Source of the DNA: an uncultured Verrucomicrobiota bacterium
GTDB taxonomy: Bacteria > Verrucomicrobiota > Verrucomicrobiia > Verrucomicrobiales > Verrucomicrobiaceae
NCBI GenBank assembly: GCA_903838675.1
Contig: CAILZI010000002.1
Location: 1-38,862 of the forward strand
Direction: 5' to 3'
DNA: 38,862 bases
Under the pieces are notes generated by a model, which saw only the letters and a list, made by a program, of their open reading frames with translations, was not told the DNA's origin and made no database searches. Position numbers and translations under genes: made by a program. Positions 26,154 through 34,134 of this stretch are shown here, in pieces; position 1 is the stretch's first letter, and each line of letters begins with the position of its first letter.

Positions 26154-26228
26154 GGCGGAGGATGAAGCGTGATGGCTGAAGGGTCTTGATTGCTTTTTGG
26201 CCGCCCGGCTGCCAATTCAGTCAAAACC
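26154..26228. promoter_or_regulatory. Divergent promoter region, deaminase gene versus PAS-AraC regulator
   Basis: The 75-bp gap must hold the promoters of both genes and is the natural place for an AraC operator. It contains TCTTGATTG (26184-26192), shared with the divergent region at 17813-17821. On the plus strand TTGATT could serve as a -35, but no good -10 follows at 16-18 bp. No convincing direct repeat of AraC type was found by eye. Confidence 0.35.
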
Positions 26229-26954
26229 ATGGAATCCACCGGCCCTTTCTCCGAGCATGCGACGACCGAGGCGCTTTTTGATGCGCTGCCGGATGTGGTG
26301 TTCTTTATCAAGGATACGGCGGGGCGCTATGTGCGGGTGAATCAGACGCTGGCGGATAGGTGTGCACGTGGAGACAAGATGAAGCTCATTGGTAAAAGGC
26401 CGGCGGAGGTGTTTCCGGCGGCGCTGGCTGCGAGCTATGCGCGGCAGGATGAGGCGGTGTTGAAAACGGGGAAGCCGGTGGGGCATCAGCTGGAGCTGCA
26501 CATTTATCCCGGACACAAGGCCGGCTGGTGCCTGACGACGAAGCATGCGCTGCGTGATGGAAAGGGGCGCATCATTGGCGTGACGGGCATCTCGCGTGAT
26601 CTCAATGCACCTAGCGACAAGGCGGGTGGCTTCGCGGAACTGGCGGCGGCGCTGAAGCACATGCAGCAACACTTTGCCGAGAGTCTGCGCATCGAGGACA
26701 TCGCGACTAAAGCGGGGCTGAGTGTGTATCAGTTTGAGCAGCGCGTGCAGCGGCTGTTTCAGATGAGTCCGCTGCAGCTGCTGCACAAGCTGCGGCTGGA
26801 TGAGGCGACGAGGCTGCTGCGGGAGACGGACCGATCACTGGCGGATATCGCCATCGAGACGGGATGGTGTGACCAGAGTGCATTTACGCGGCATTTTTCG
26901 CGGTATGCGGGGATGGCACCGGGGAAGTTTCGGGGATTGAACCGGGTGTTATAA
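26229..26954 (+). CDS. AraC-family transcriptional regulator with N-terminal PAS domain
   Basis: ATG at 26229 is preferred over a TTG at 26190. The 241-aa product has a PAS domain (about 14-120; LPDVVFFIKDTAGRYVRVN is the characteristic start and GRIIGVTGISRDL the end) and a C-terminal AraC double helix-turn-helix (about 133-238; LRIEDIATKAGLSVYQFEQ and SLADIAIETGWCDQSAFTRHF). It is cytoplasmic with no membrane segment. The divergent position next to the deaminase gene makes it the likely regulator of that operon, with the PAS domain sensing a small ligand or redox state. Hydroxyproline or a pathway intermediate is a guess. It shares architecture and several motifs with the regulator at 33278, so the two are paralogues. 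Confidence 0.87.
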   Translation: MESTGPFSEHATTEALFDALPDVVFFIKDTAGRYVRVNQTLADRCARGDKMKLIGKRPAEVFPAALAASYARQDEAVLKTGKPVGHQLELHIYPGHKAGWCLTTKHALRDGKGRIIGVTGISRDLNAPSDKAGGFAELAAALKHMQQHFAESLRIEDIATKAGLSVYQFEQRVQRLFQMSPLQLLHKLRLDEATRLLRETDRSLADIAIETGWCDQSAFTRHFSRYAGMAPGKFRGLNRVL

Positions 26955-27005
26955 TTACCATAGATCATTGCTTGCCTATTTTGGCAGGCGTTCGTAGCGT
27001 TCGGG

Positions 27006-28055
27006 GTGTCGCGCTTCTTGGTTGCTACTTCGGGTCATGCAGTGCCTTTGTCGGGCGGGGAAACCTATGTCGGGACGGACCCAGCGGTGCAGATTCCGGT
27101 GCGTGGAGACATGGGGCTGATGCCGAGGCACTTTGTCATCGCACCCAGGGCGGGAGGGTGGCAGCTGGCGGCTTTTGAGGGAGCGATGGTGCTGGTCAAT
27201 GGATTGCAGGTGCGCCATGCCGAGATCCACGATGGGGATCAAATCGTCGCGGGGCAACTGGCGCTGACTTACCGGGATGAAGAGGAGGCTGCGAGGGCGC
27301 AAGCTGCGGCAAGCGTGTCGCAGAATTCATTTCCGTCGCTGCATCTGGGGCTGCCACATTTGGAGGCGGCACCTGAAGCTTCTAAACCGCGCGATGTGGG
27401 CCGACCGCCGCCATTGACCGAGGCGAAATCCGCTGTGCCGTCAGGCGGCCGTGAGAGCAATGCAGGCAAGGGAACTGTGAGAAAACGACGAGGGAGCTTG
27501 GGGCTTGCTTTGTGCGGTGTGGTGCTGATCGCGCTGGGGGGAGTGCTGGTGAAGGATGCCTATGACGAGAAATCGAATTCATCGGCGGCAGCGGAGCGAT
27601 CAATGGCAACGGAGCGACTGACGGAAGCGGACCTTGTCATCATCCAAGGGCGAATCATTGGCGGTGCGAATTTACCAGGGAAGAAGGATGGCGCGGGCGA
27701 TAAAACAACAGCCATCTATGCAGGGCGGTTTGTCCCGGGAACGACCAGCATGCGCCAGATGCCCATTATCTCGCTGCCGGATGATCTGCTCTTCACCAAG
27801 ATCTTGTTCGCACCGGACAGCGTGGCAAATTTTGGCTTTCTAAAGAAGGACTACAACAGGGAGATTGCATCGGGTGCGCTGAACCTGATCACGCTGGAGG
27901 TGGATGGAAAAGTCTACCGCTCCCTGGCAAAGGTCAACGCGGCGAAGGCGAGCCAGTCTCGGGGGATGACTCAAGAAATGATTTACGGAGGAGCATGCCT
28001 GGTGGTGATAGGCATGTTTCTTCTGCTGGCAGGCTGGGAAAAAGGGAAGACGTGA
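27006..28055 (+). CDS. FHA-like domain protein with two membrane segments
   Basis: GTG at 27006 is the only reasonable start (MSRFLVATSGHAVPLSGG). Residues about 5-92 resemble a forkhead-associated domain: YVGTDPAVQIPV, MPRHFVIAPRAGGWQL, VLVNGLQVRHAEIHDGDQIVAG. The usual G-R of the phosphothreonine site is G-T here, so phosphopeptide binding is doubtful. A low-complexity linker (about 95-160) leads to a membrane helix (about 163-183) after a KRR stop. A globular domain (about 205-310), unrecognised, is followed by a second helix (about 327-343). The topology would put the FHA-like domain in the cytoplasm and the middle domain outside. The partner is unknown. It starts 51 bp after the PAS-AraC gene and converges on the DUF1501 gene. 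Confidence 0.7.
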   Translation: MSRFLVATSGHAVPLSGGETYVGTDPAVQIPVRGDMGLMPRHFVIAPRAGGWQLAAFEGAMVLVNGLQVRHAEIHDGDQIVAGQLALTYRDEEEAARAQAAASVSQNSFPSLHLGLPHLEAAPEASKPRDVGRPPPLTEAKSAVPSGGRESNAGKGTVRKRRGSLGLALCGVVLIALGGVLVKDAYDEKSNSSAAAERSMATERLTEADLVIIQGRIIGGANLPGKKDGAGDKTTAIYAGRFVPGTTSMRQMPIISLPDDLLFTKILFAPDSVANFGFLKKDYNREIASGALNLITLEVDGKVYRSLAKVNAAKASQSRGMTQEMIYGGACLVVIGMFLLLAGWEKGKT

Positions 28056-28086
28056 AACGCGCGAGGGCGGATCACTGCCCAGCGTT
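28056..28086. terminator. Possible hairpin terminator between convergent genes
   Basis: AACGC/GCGTT encloses GGGC/GCCC with a bulge on one side and an 8-nt loop, directly after the stop codon of the FHA-like gene. The gap to the convergent DUF1501 gene is only 54 bp. There is no T-run, so the assignment rests on position and pairing. Confidence 0.3.
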
Positions 28087-28109
28087 GCGACGGCCGCTGT
28101 TTTCCAAAA

Positions 28110-29558
28110 TCAGGCCATCAGTGCTTTCACCGGTTTCGCGGGATTGACGCCGATGAGCTTGGCGTCGAGGCCCTGGAACTTGTAGCTGAAGCGGTCGGCG
28201 TGGAACCCGAGGAGCTGGAGGACGGTGGCGTGGAAGTCGCTGATGTGGAGCGGGTCTTTGACGATGTTGTAGCTGAAGTCGTCGGTCTCGCCGTAGATGG
28301 CGCCGCCTTTGGAGCCGCCGCCGGCCATCCACATGGTGAAGCAGCGGGGGTGGTGGTCGCGGCCGTAGTTTTCTTTGGTGAGGCCGCCCTGGCTGTAGAT
28401 GGTGCGGCCGAATTCGCCGCCCCAGATGATGAGGGTGTCGTCAAACATGCCGCGCTGCTTGAGATCTTCAATGAGCGCGTGGCAGGCCTGATCTACATCC
28501 TTGCACTGGCTGGGCATGCGACCGCCGACGTTGCTATGGTGGTCCCAGTTGTTGAGGTAGATCTGGGTGAAGCGCACGCCGCGCTCGGCGAGGCGGCGGG
28601 CCATGAGGACGCTGTTGGCAAAGGTGCCGGGCTTCCTGGCTTCTTCACCGTAGAGCTTGAAGATGTGCTCCGGCTCGCTGTTGATGTCGGTGAGTTCGGG
28701 TACGCTGGCCTGCATACGGAAGGCCATTTCGTACTGCTGAATGCGCGTGTGTGTCTCGGGATCGCCGACCTGCTTGTAGTTGATCTCGTTGAGGGCGTTG
28801 AGGCCTTCGATGGTGCGCTTGCGCACGCTGTCGGGCACGCCGGGCGGATTGTTGATGAAGAGGATTGGGTCGCCCTTGCTGCGGAAGGAAACGCCCGCGT
28901 GCTCGCCGGGGAGATAACCGTTTGACCAGAGGCGGGAGGAGATGGCCTGTTCCTGCTCGCGGTTCGTCGGTGTGGCGATGAGAACGACGAAGGTGGGCAG
29001 GTTCTCATTCATGGAGCCCAGGCCATACGAAGCCCAGGAACCGAGGCAGGGACGGCCGGTGATCTGATTGCCGGTCTGCATGGCGCAGATGGCGGGCTCG
29101 TGATTGATCGCCTCCGTGTGCAGGGAGCGCATCCAGCAGATGTCGTCGGCGTTTTTTGCCAGGAAGGGCAGGAGGTCGGAGTTCATCCACATGCCGCACT
29201 TGCCGCGCTGAGCGAAGTTGAACTTCGACGGTGCGATGGGGAAGCGCGCCTGGCCGCTGGTCATGGTGGTGAGGCGCTGGCCGTTGCGGATGCTTGGTGG
29301 CAGGTCCTTGTCATAGAAGGCCTGCATGCCGGGCTTGTAGTCAAACAAGTCCATCTGCGCCGGGCCGCCGACCATGTGCAGGTAGATCACCCGCTTCGCT
29401 TTCGGTGCAAACTGCGGCCCCATGGCGGCGTCGTTTGAGGCATTGGCAAAGGATTCACCGAGCAGCGATGCAAGAGCGGCACCACCGAGTACATTTTTAC
29501 CGCGCGCGAAAAGCTGGCGGCGGGTTTGATACATATCCCATTCGTGGAGAATATTCAT
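28110..29558 (-). CDS. DUF1501 family exported protein (sulfatase-like fold)
   Basis: 482 aa. The N-terminus (YQTRRQLFARG then GGAALASLLG) fits a Tat-type export signal, as is common in this family. Conserved DUF1501 signatures are present: RVIYLHMVGGPAQMDLFDYKPG, MRSLHTEAINHEP, WDHHSNVGGRMPSQC, WGGEFGRTIYSQGG and GRDHHPRCFTMWMAGGG. The fold is related to alkaline phosphatase/sulfatase, but no catalytic activity has been firmly assigned. It starts 10 bp after the stop of the DUF1549/DUF1553 cytochrome gene, the standard two-gene arrangement in Planctomycetes and Verrucomicrobia, so the two proteins very likely act together at the cell surface or periplasm. Confidence 0.93.
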   Translation of the reverse strand: MNILHEWDMYQTRRQLFARGKNVLGGAALASLLGESFANASNDAAMGPQFAPKAKRVIYLHMVGGPAQMDLFDYKPGMQAFYDKDLPPSIRNGQRLTTMTSGQARFPIAPSKFNFAQRGKCGMWMNSDLLPFLAKNADDICWMRSLHTEAINHEPAICAMQTGNQITGRPCLGSWASYGLGSMNENLPTFVVLIATPTNREQEQAISSRLWSNGYLPGEHAGVSFRSKGDPILFINNPPGVPDSVRKRTIEGLNALNEINYKQVGDPETHTRIQQYEMAFRMQASVPELTDINSEPEHIFKLYGEEARKPGTFANSVLMARRLAERGVRFTQIYLNNWDHHSNVGGRMPSQCKDVDQACHALIEDLKQRGMFDDTLIIWGGEFGRTIYSQGGLTKENYGRDHHPRCFTMWMAGGGSKGGAIYGETDDFSYNIVKDPLHISDFHATVLQLLGFHADRFSYKFQGLDAKLIGVNPAKPVKALMA

Positions 29559-29568
29559 GACGGTGTGA

Positions 29569-32500
29569 TTACTTGTTGAGGACTTCGTCCAGATTCATGA
29601 GCTCGTTGCAGAGCATCGTCCAGGCAGCGAGTTCGGGTTTGGGGAGTTTGGTGTCGGCTTTGGATTCGCCCACTTTGAGGAGGGCGTCGGCGTCGGATTC
29701 TTTGCTGCTGTAGAATTTGCGAAGATCGGTGAGGCTGGCGGTGAGGATGGGGGTTTCCTGGGCTTTGAGCGGGCGGCAGAGCACGCGCTCGGCGATGTCG
29801 GTGAACTTGGCGGTGTCGTCGCCTTTGACGTTTTCGAGGGTGTGCTGCGCGAGGTTGCGGGCGGCTTCGATGAACTGGGGATCATTCATGGTGACGAGGG
29901 CTTGCAGAGGGGTGTTGGTGCGGTCACGGCGGACGCAACTGACTTCACGGGTGGGGGCGTTGAAGACCTCCATGTTGGGGGAGGGGGCGGTGCGCTTCCA
30001 GAAGTTGTAGATGGTGCGGCGGTAGAGGTTTTCGCCGTTGTCCTGCTTGTACTTTTCAGTGCCCATGCCGACGACTTCCCAGACGTTTTCGGGCTGGTAG
30101 GGCATGGTGCCGGGGCCACCCATCTTGGGGGAGAGGGAGCTGCTGACGGCGAGGGCATAGTCGCGGATCATCTCGGCATCCATGCGGAAGCGCGGGCCGT
30201 GGGAGAGGAGAGCGTTGTCGCGGTCTTTTTCGATCTTTTCCGGGGTGAGGATGGCGGCCTGACGATAAGCGGCGGAGGTGACGAAGAGCTTGAAGAGGCG
30301 CTTCACGTCCCAGCCGCTTTCACGGAATTCCACGGCAAGCCAGTCGAGCAGTTCGGGATGTGTGGGAGGGCTGCCCATGATGCCGAAGTCATCGGTGGTC
30401 TTCACCAGACCGGTGCCGAAGAGCTCCTGCCAGAAGCGATTGACTGTCACACGTGCGGTGAGCGGGTTTTCCGGGCTGACAAGCCATTTGGCGAGACCGA
30501 GGCGGTTCTTGGGGGCATCGGCGGAAAGTTTGCCGAGGGCTGCGGGGACGGCAGCATCGACGGCATCGCCGACTTTGTCATACTGGCCACGCATGAGGAT
30601 GTTGGCCATCGGCTTGGCATCCATGCGCTCTTCCTGAATGTGGGTGAGGGGGCTGCGGGCCTTGATGGCGTCCTGCTCGGCGGTGAGCTTGGTGCTGCTG
30701 GCGAGGGCGGTCTGGTAGGGAGTGTCGCGGGTGACGAGGTAATGCTCAAAGAGCGCCTCCTGCTGTTTTGGGCCGCGTGTTTTCGCGGCGAGCATGGTGC
30801 GGAGGGGGCCGACTTTGGAAAGGGTCTGTACTTCAACAGCAGAGAGCTGGCGGTCATAGATGCGTACGTCCTGCACGCCTCCATCGCTGAAGTAGGCGCC
30901 GTTGCTGCGCTGACCGATGCGGGTGGGGGTGGTGGTCTTGATGCTGCCTTTGAGGGCGTTGGTGTCGGGCTTGATGGGAGCTTCGACGCCATCCACAAAG
31001 ATGTGCACGCTGCCTGGCTTGGCTTTGCCGTCGTAGGTGACAAACACATGCTGCCAAGCACCGGGGCGCAGGGCTGGTTTGACGGTGGTGACTTTCAGCG
31101 CGTCATCGGGCCATTTGCTGACGATGTGGACAGAGAGGCGGGTGTCGCTTTGGAAGAGATCCCAGCCGCGATAGCCGTTCTTTTCATCCATGCGGGCGAG
31201 GATGCTGCCGGAGACGCCGGCGCGATCTGCGCGCACCCAGGCGCCGTAACTGAAGGCGTGATCTTTTTCGAAGTCGCCGACATCACCGATCTCGAAGGTG
31301 CCGTTGGGTTTCATCACGGGGGCAGGGCCCAGTTTGCCATCGGGTTTCCAGGTGACTTCACCCACGGCTTTGAAGGTCTTTGCGGTACCGCAGGTGCCAG
31401 CCACTTCGCTCCCCGCTCCTTCATTGAGGGGGACATGGGCGGTCATGCCTTTGGTAGGGACGTCTTTGTCGAGGTCTTCGGGCTTGGCGCTGGTGAGCCA
31501 GAGATCAAAGAGCGGTTTGGCGGCTTTGCGGGAATCGTTCTGCTTTGCTTTGGCAGCGGCGATTTCGGTGGGCAGGGCGTTCCAGCGTGGGCGGTCCTTG
31601 TCGGTGGGGAGCACGAGGATGGGGCCGAGGCCGTCCTTCACGTTGCCGTCCTTGGGCTTCTGCGTGGTGTTGCGGAAGAAGGCGGCCAGGGAGTAGTAGT
31701 CGCGCTGGGTGAGGGGATCGAATTTGTGATCGTGGCACTGGGCGCAGTTGGTGGTGAGGCCCATGTAGACCCAGCCGAGGGTCTGCACGCGGTCGCTGGC
31801 ATAGATGGCGAGGTTTTCTTCATCGATGGTGCCGCCTTCATTGGTGGTGATGTTGCAGCGCTGGAAGCCTGTGGCGATGAGCTGGTCTTCGGTAGGCTTG
31901 GGCAGGAGGTCGCCGGCGATCTGTTCGATGGTGAACTGATTGAAGGGTTCGTTGCGATTGAAGGCTTTGACGACCCAGTCGCGGTAGGGCCAGATTTCGC
32001 GCTCTTTGTCAAAGTGGAGGCCATGGGTATCGGCATATCGAGCGGCATCCAGCCAGTAGCGGGCGCGGTGCTCGCCAAAGGCGGGGGATTTGAGGAGTTC
32101 ATCGACGAGGGCCGAATAAGCGGCGTCTGCGATGGGGGAGCCATCCTTCGGCGCGTAGCGGGCGACGAGTTCAGGAGCAGGTGGCAGGCCGGTGATGTCG
32201 AGCGACACGCGGCGAATGAGTGCGTGTGCATCTGCCTGAGCGGCGGGCTTGAGGCCTGCGGCTTCGAGCTTGGCGAGGATGAAGCGATCGATCGGAGTTT
32301 TGACCCAGGCGTTGTCTTTTACCTGGGGGAGGGTGGAACGCTGAGGCGCGATGAGCGACCAATGCGGCTGCCATGGCGCGCCTTGGGCGATCCATTCTTT
32401 CACAAGCGCGATCTGCTCCGGCTTGAGCGTCTTGTGCGATTCAGGCGGTGGCATGAGATCGTCTTCATCCTTGGTGATGAGGCGCTGGAAGAGGTTGCTG

Positions 32501-32730
32501 ATCTCGGGCTGGTTTTTGATGACCGTGGGCTTCTCGCCTTCCTTGGCGGTGAAGAAACCCGCTTCGGTGTCGAGGCGCAGACCGGCCTTGCGTGTTCCTG
32601 GATCGGGGCCGTGGCAGTGGAAGCAGGCGTCCGCGAGGATGGGGCGGATGTCTTTGTTGAAGCCAATCGGCTGCGCCGCAACCGCTGAGGAGGCGAGGAG
32701 CGTGAAGAGCAGGGTGGTGTCGATGCGCAT
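29569..32730 (-). CDS. DUF1549/DUF1553 cytochrome c protein with LamG domain (PSD1 type)
   Basis: ATG at 32730 (MRIDTTLLFTLLASSAVAAQP) begins a signal peptide; a 66-codon extension upstream is rejected because it covers the operator-like repeats and lacks signal character. The 1053-aa product has a planctomycete-type cytochrome domain with heme motif CFHCH (36-40), DUF1549 (about 142-350) with a second motif CAQCHDHKFDP (329-333), a LamG/concanavalin domain (about 460-640; FSYGAWVRADRAG, VQDVRIYDRQLS) and DUF1553 (about 740-990; NRFWQELFGTGLVKTTDDFG, RRTIYNFWKRTAPSP). It is coupled to DUF1501 downstream. These pairs are proposed to act in polysaccharide or glycoprotein use, with the LamG domain binding the substrate; the reaction is unknown. 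Confidence 0.93.
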   Translation of the reverse strand: MRIDTTLLFTLLASSAVAAQPIGFNKDIRPILADACFHCHGPDPGTRKAGLRLDTEAGFFTAKEGEKPTVIKNQPEISNLFQRLITKDEDDLMPPPESHKTLKPEQIALVKEWIAQGAPWQPHWSLIAPQRSTLPQVKDNAWVKTPIDRFILAKLEAAGLKPAAQADAHALIRRVSLDITGLPPAPELVARYAPKDGSPIADAAYSALVDELLKSPAFGEHRARYWLDAARYADTHGLHFDKEREIWPYRDWVVKAFNRNEPFNQFTIEQIAGDLLPKPTEDQLIATGFQRCNITTNEGGTIDEENLAIYASDRVQTLGWVYMGLTTNCAQCHDHKFDPLTQRDYYSLAAFFRNTTQKPKDGNVKDGLGPILVLPTDKDRPRWNALPTEIAAAKAKQNDSRKAAKPLFDLWLTSAKPEDLDKDVPTKGMTAHVPLNEGAGSEVAGTCGTAKTFKAVGEVTWKPDGKLGPAPVMKPNGTFEIGDVGDFEKDHAFSYGAWVRADRAGVSGSILARMDEKNGYRGWDLFQSDTRLSVHIVSKWPDDALKVTTVKPALRPGAWQHVFVTYDGKAKPGSVHIFVDGVEAPIKPDTNALKGSIKTTTPTRIGQRSNGAYFSDGGVQDVRIYDRQLSAVEVQTLSKVGPLRTMLAAKTRGPKQQEALFEHYLVTRDTPYQTALASSTKLTAEQDAIKARSPLTHIQEERMDAKPMANILMRGQYDKVGDAVDAAVPAALGKLSADAPKNRLGLAKWLVSPENPLTARVTVNRFWQELFGTGLVKTTDDFGIMGSPPTHPELLDWLAVEFRESGWDVKRLFKLFVTSAAYRQAAILTPEKIEKDRDNALLSHGPRFRMDAEMIRDYALAVSSSLSPKMGGPGTMPYQPENVWEVVGMGTEKYKQDNGENLYRRTIYNFWKRTAPSPNMEVFNAPTREVSCVRRDRTNTPLQALVTMNDPQFIEAARNLAQHTLENVKGDDTAKFTDIAERVLCRPLKAQETPILTASLTDLRKFYSSKESDADALLKVGESKADTKLPKPELAAWTMLCNELMNLDEVLNK

Positions 32731-32745
32731 GCTGGTTTTGCGGGT

Positions 32746-32779
32746 TGGTATGAAAATGTCTCGGACTGGTATGATTATG
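32746..32779. promoter_or_regulatory. 21-bp-spaced direct repeat, candidate AraC operator
   Basis: TGGTATGAAAATG at 32746-32758 and TGGTATGATTATG at 32767-32779 agree at 11 of 13 positions and start exactly 21 bp apart, two helical turns. Direct repeats at this spacing are the classic target of AraC-family proteins, and a PAS-AraC gene lies about 500 bp away. The repeats sit 16-49 bp upstream of the DUF1549/DUF1553 start codon, so they would overlap or closely flank its promoter. Confidence 0.5.
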
Positions 32780-32842
32780 CTTACGGGGGATCGGTGCGAT
32801 ATTTTGCGGCCAATCTGGCTGAGTTGTGGATGAATCTTGGCG

Positions 32843-33205
32843 TCAGACCATCGCGCTGCGGAGCGCGAGGCGCTCGGATTCAGGGAGGCTGCTGGCGGTG
32901 ATGGCTCGCCAGGCGGCGTTGATGTCAATGCGGCTCCAAATGGCTGCGAGGCAGTTGCCGAGGCTCAGACGATCCTTGGGGGCCCTCACATGGGTGAGCA
33001 AATGCAGCGCCAGATCCGGGCGATGATGCTTCACGGTGAGGAAGAGGTCTTTCAGCTCTTCATCATTGAGCGAACCGACCACTTCCAGATCGCCGAGCAA
33101 GGCATCGAGCTGGTGCAAATCACGCGTGTGGCCGCGGTGGAGGCTTGCGGCGATGCGCCGGAGTTGCTCGCGGCGCTGGAGCAGGGATAGCATGATGGTC
33201 TTCAT
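32843..33205 (-). CDS. Small helical protein of unknown function
   Basis: 120 aa, unrecognised. ATG at 33205 is used; ATG at 33190 is a possible alternative. The sequence is rich in Leu, Arg and Asp and is predicted to be nearly all helical, with segments such as RREQLRRIAASLHRG and DALLGDLEVVGSLNDEELKDLFLTV. There is no signal peptide, membrane helix or Cys-rich site. The minus frame is favoured over the overlapping plus frames because it has a balanced soluble-protein composition, while those are Gly/Ala-rich antisense readings. It lies between the DUF1549/DUF1553 gene and the divergent PAS-AraC gene, so it may be co-transcribed with the cytochrome pair. Confidence 0.55.
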   Translation of the reverse strand: MKTIMLSLLQRREQLRRIAASLHRGHTRDLHQLDALLGDLEVVGSLNDEELKDLFLTVKHHRPDLALHLLTHVRAPKDRLSLGNCLAAIWSRIDINAAWRAITASSLPESERLALRSAMV

Positions 33206-33238
33206 GCCTTAGAATACGCAGAGACGTGCATTCCCGTC

Positions 33239-33272
33239 TTGCATGGGGGTGCCTTCCTTGTGTAAAATACAC
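33239..33272 (+). promoter_or_regulatory. Promoter of the second PAS-AraC gene with overlapping palindrome
   Basis: TTGCAT (33239-33244) and TAAAAT (33263-33268) are separated by 18 bp, a fair sigma-70 pair. The start codon at 33278 is only 9 nt past the -10, so the transcript would be nearly leaderless. A perfect palindrome GTGTA-AAA-TACAC (33260-33272) covers the -10 and could be an operator, for example for autoregulation. Confidence 0.45.
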
Positions 33273-33277
33273 GCATC

Positions 33278-34033
33278 ATGGCTGCGATTTCACCACAGGC
33301 TTTTTTACGGCGGGTACGCGGTGCGGAGCTGGCACGGCTCTTTGATCTGCTGCCGGACATGTCGTTTTTCATCAAGGACCGGAAGGGGCGCTTCATGGCG
33401 GTGAACCGACGCGGCTGCGACTACTGCGGCGTGAAGCATGAGAAGGATGCGATTGGCAAGACTGATGAGGACTTCTTCCCGCGCAGCCGTGCCGCCGAAT
33501 ACCATGCGGATGATGAAACGGTGATGCGCACGGGCACGCCCATCGTGAACCGGCTGGAGAGCGCGCCTGAGGCGGAGGGCTCGCCACGTCTGGTGATGTC
33601 GAGCAAGATCCCGCTGCGCGATGCGGAGGGAAACATCATCGGCATCGCTGGCTTTTCCCGTCAGGTGGAGCAGGTGCGCAGCCGCAGCTCGGGGGAGGCA
33701 CGCTTTGCGAAGGTGATCGAGCAGATGCACCAGCATCCGGACGAAGCACTGAGCAGCGCCGCCATGGCGCGCATGTGCGGCCTTTCACAGAGCCAGTTTG
33801 ATCGCAGCTTCCGCCGCGTCTTTGGCTCGTCTGCACGGCAGTATCTGCTGCGTGTGCGTGTGGAGGCTGGTTGTAGGCGATTGGCGGAGACGGAGGAGAC
33901 GGTGGCTGCGCTGGCGGTGGAGCTTGGGTTCTTTGACCATGCGCATTTCACGCGGTGCTTTCGGCGGATCATGGGACTGACACCGGCGGAGTACCGGGAG
34001 CAGAGGGTGCCGAAGGGGACGAAGAGGGTGTGA
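33278..34033 (+). CDS. AraC-family transcriptional regulator with N-terminal PAS domain
   Basis: 251 aa with a PAS domain (about 20-130; LPDMSFFIKDRKGRFMAVNRRG, GNIIGIAGFSRQV) and an AraC double helix-turn-helix (about 148-245; LSSAAMARMCGLSQSQFDRSFRR and TVAALAVELGFFDHAHFTRCF). The opening LPDMSFFIKDRKGRF parallels LPDVVFFIKDTAGRY of the protein at 26229, and the domain order is identical, so they are paralogues. In this lineage such regulators commonly sit beside DUF1549/DUF1501 operons. The direct repeats at 32746-32779 in front of that operon are its most likely target. Whether it activates or represses cannot be told. Confidence 0.87.
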   Translation: MAAISPQAFLRRVRGAELARLFDLLPDMSFFIKDRKGRFMAVNRRGCDYCGVKHEKDAIGKTDEDFFPRSRAAEYHADDETVMRTGTPIVNRLESAPEAEGSPRLVMSSKIPLRDAEGNIIGIAGFSRQVEQVRSRSSGEARFAKVIEQMHQHPDEALSSAAMARMCGLSQSQFDRSFRRVFGSSARQYLLRVRVEAGCRRLAETEETVAALAVELGFFDHAHFTRCFRRIMGLTPAEYREQRVPKGTKRV

Positions 34034-34134
34034 GGTCAGAAAGGAAGTCCTCAGGAGAAATTTATCCGGCATTGCCGCATCTGAGGCGAAGATGGCGGAC
34101 TTTCCTGCGTTGTCTATGAATCGAAAGGTGACAC

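Noticed and set aside
29842..32688. A 948-codon open frame on the plus strand opposite the DUF1549/DUF1553 gene
   Set aside because: Gly/Ala/Glu-rich antisense reading caused by codon bias of the minus-strand gene; no domain features, whereas the minus frame has heme motifs and known domains.
32731..32928. N-terminal extension of the DUF1549/DUF1553 gene
   Set aside because: No signal character and covers the direct repeats; ATG at 32730 begins a signal peptide.
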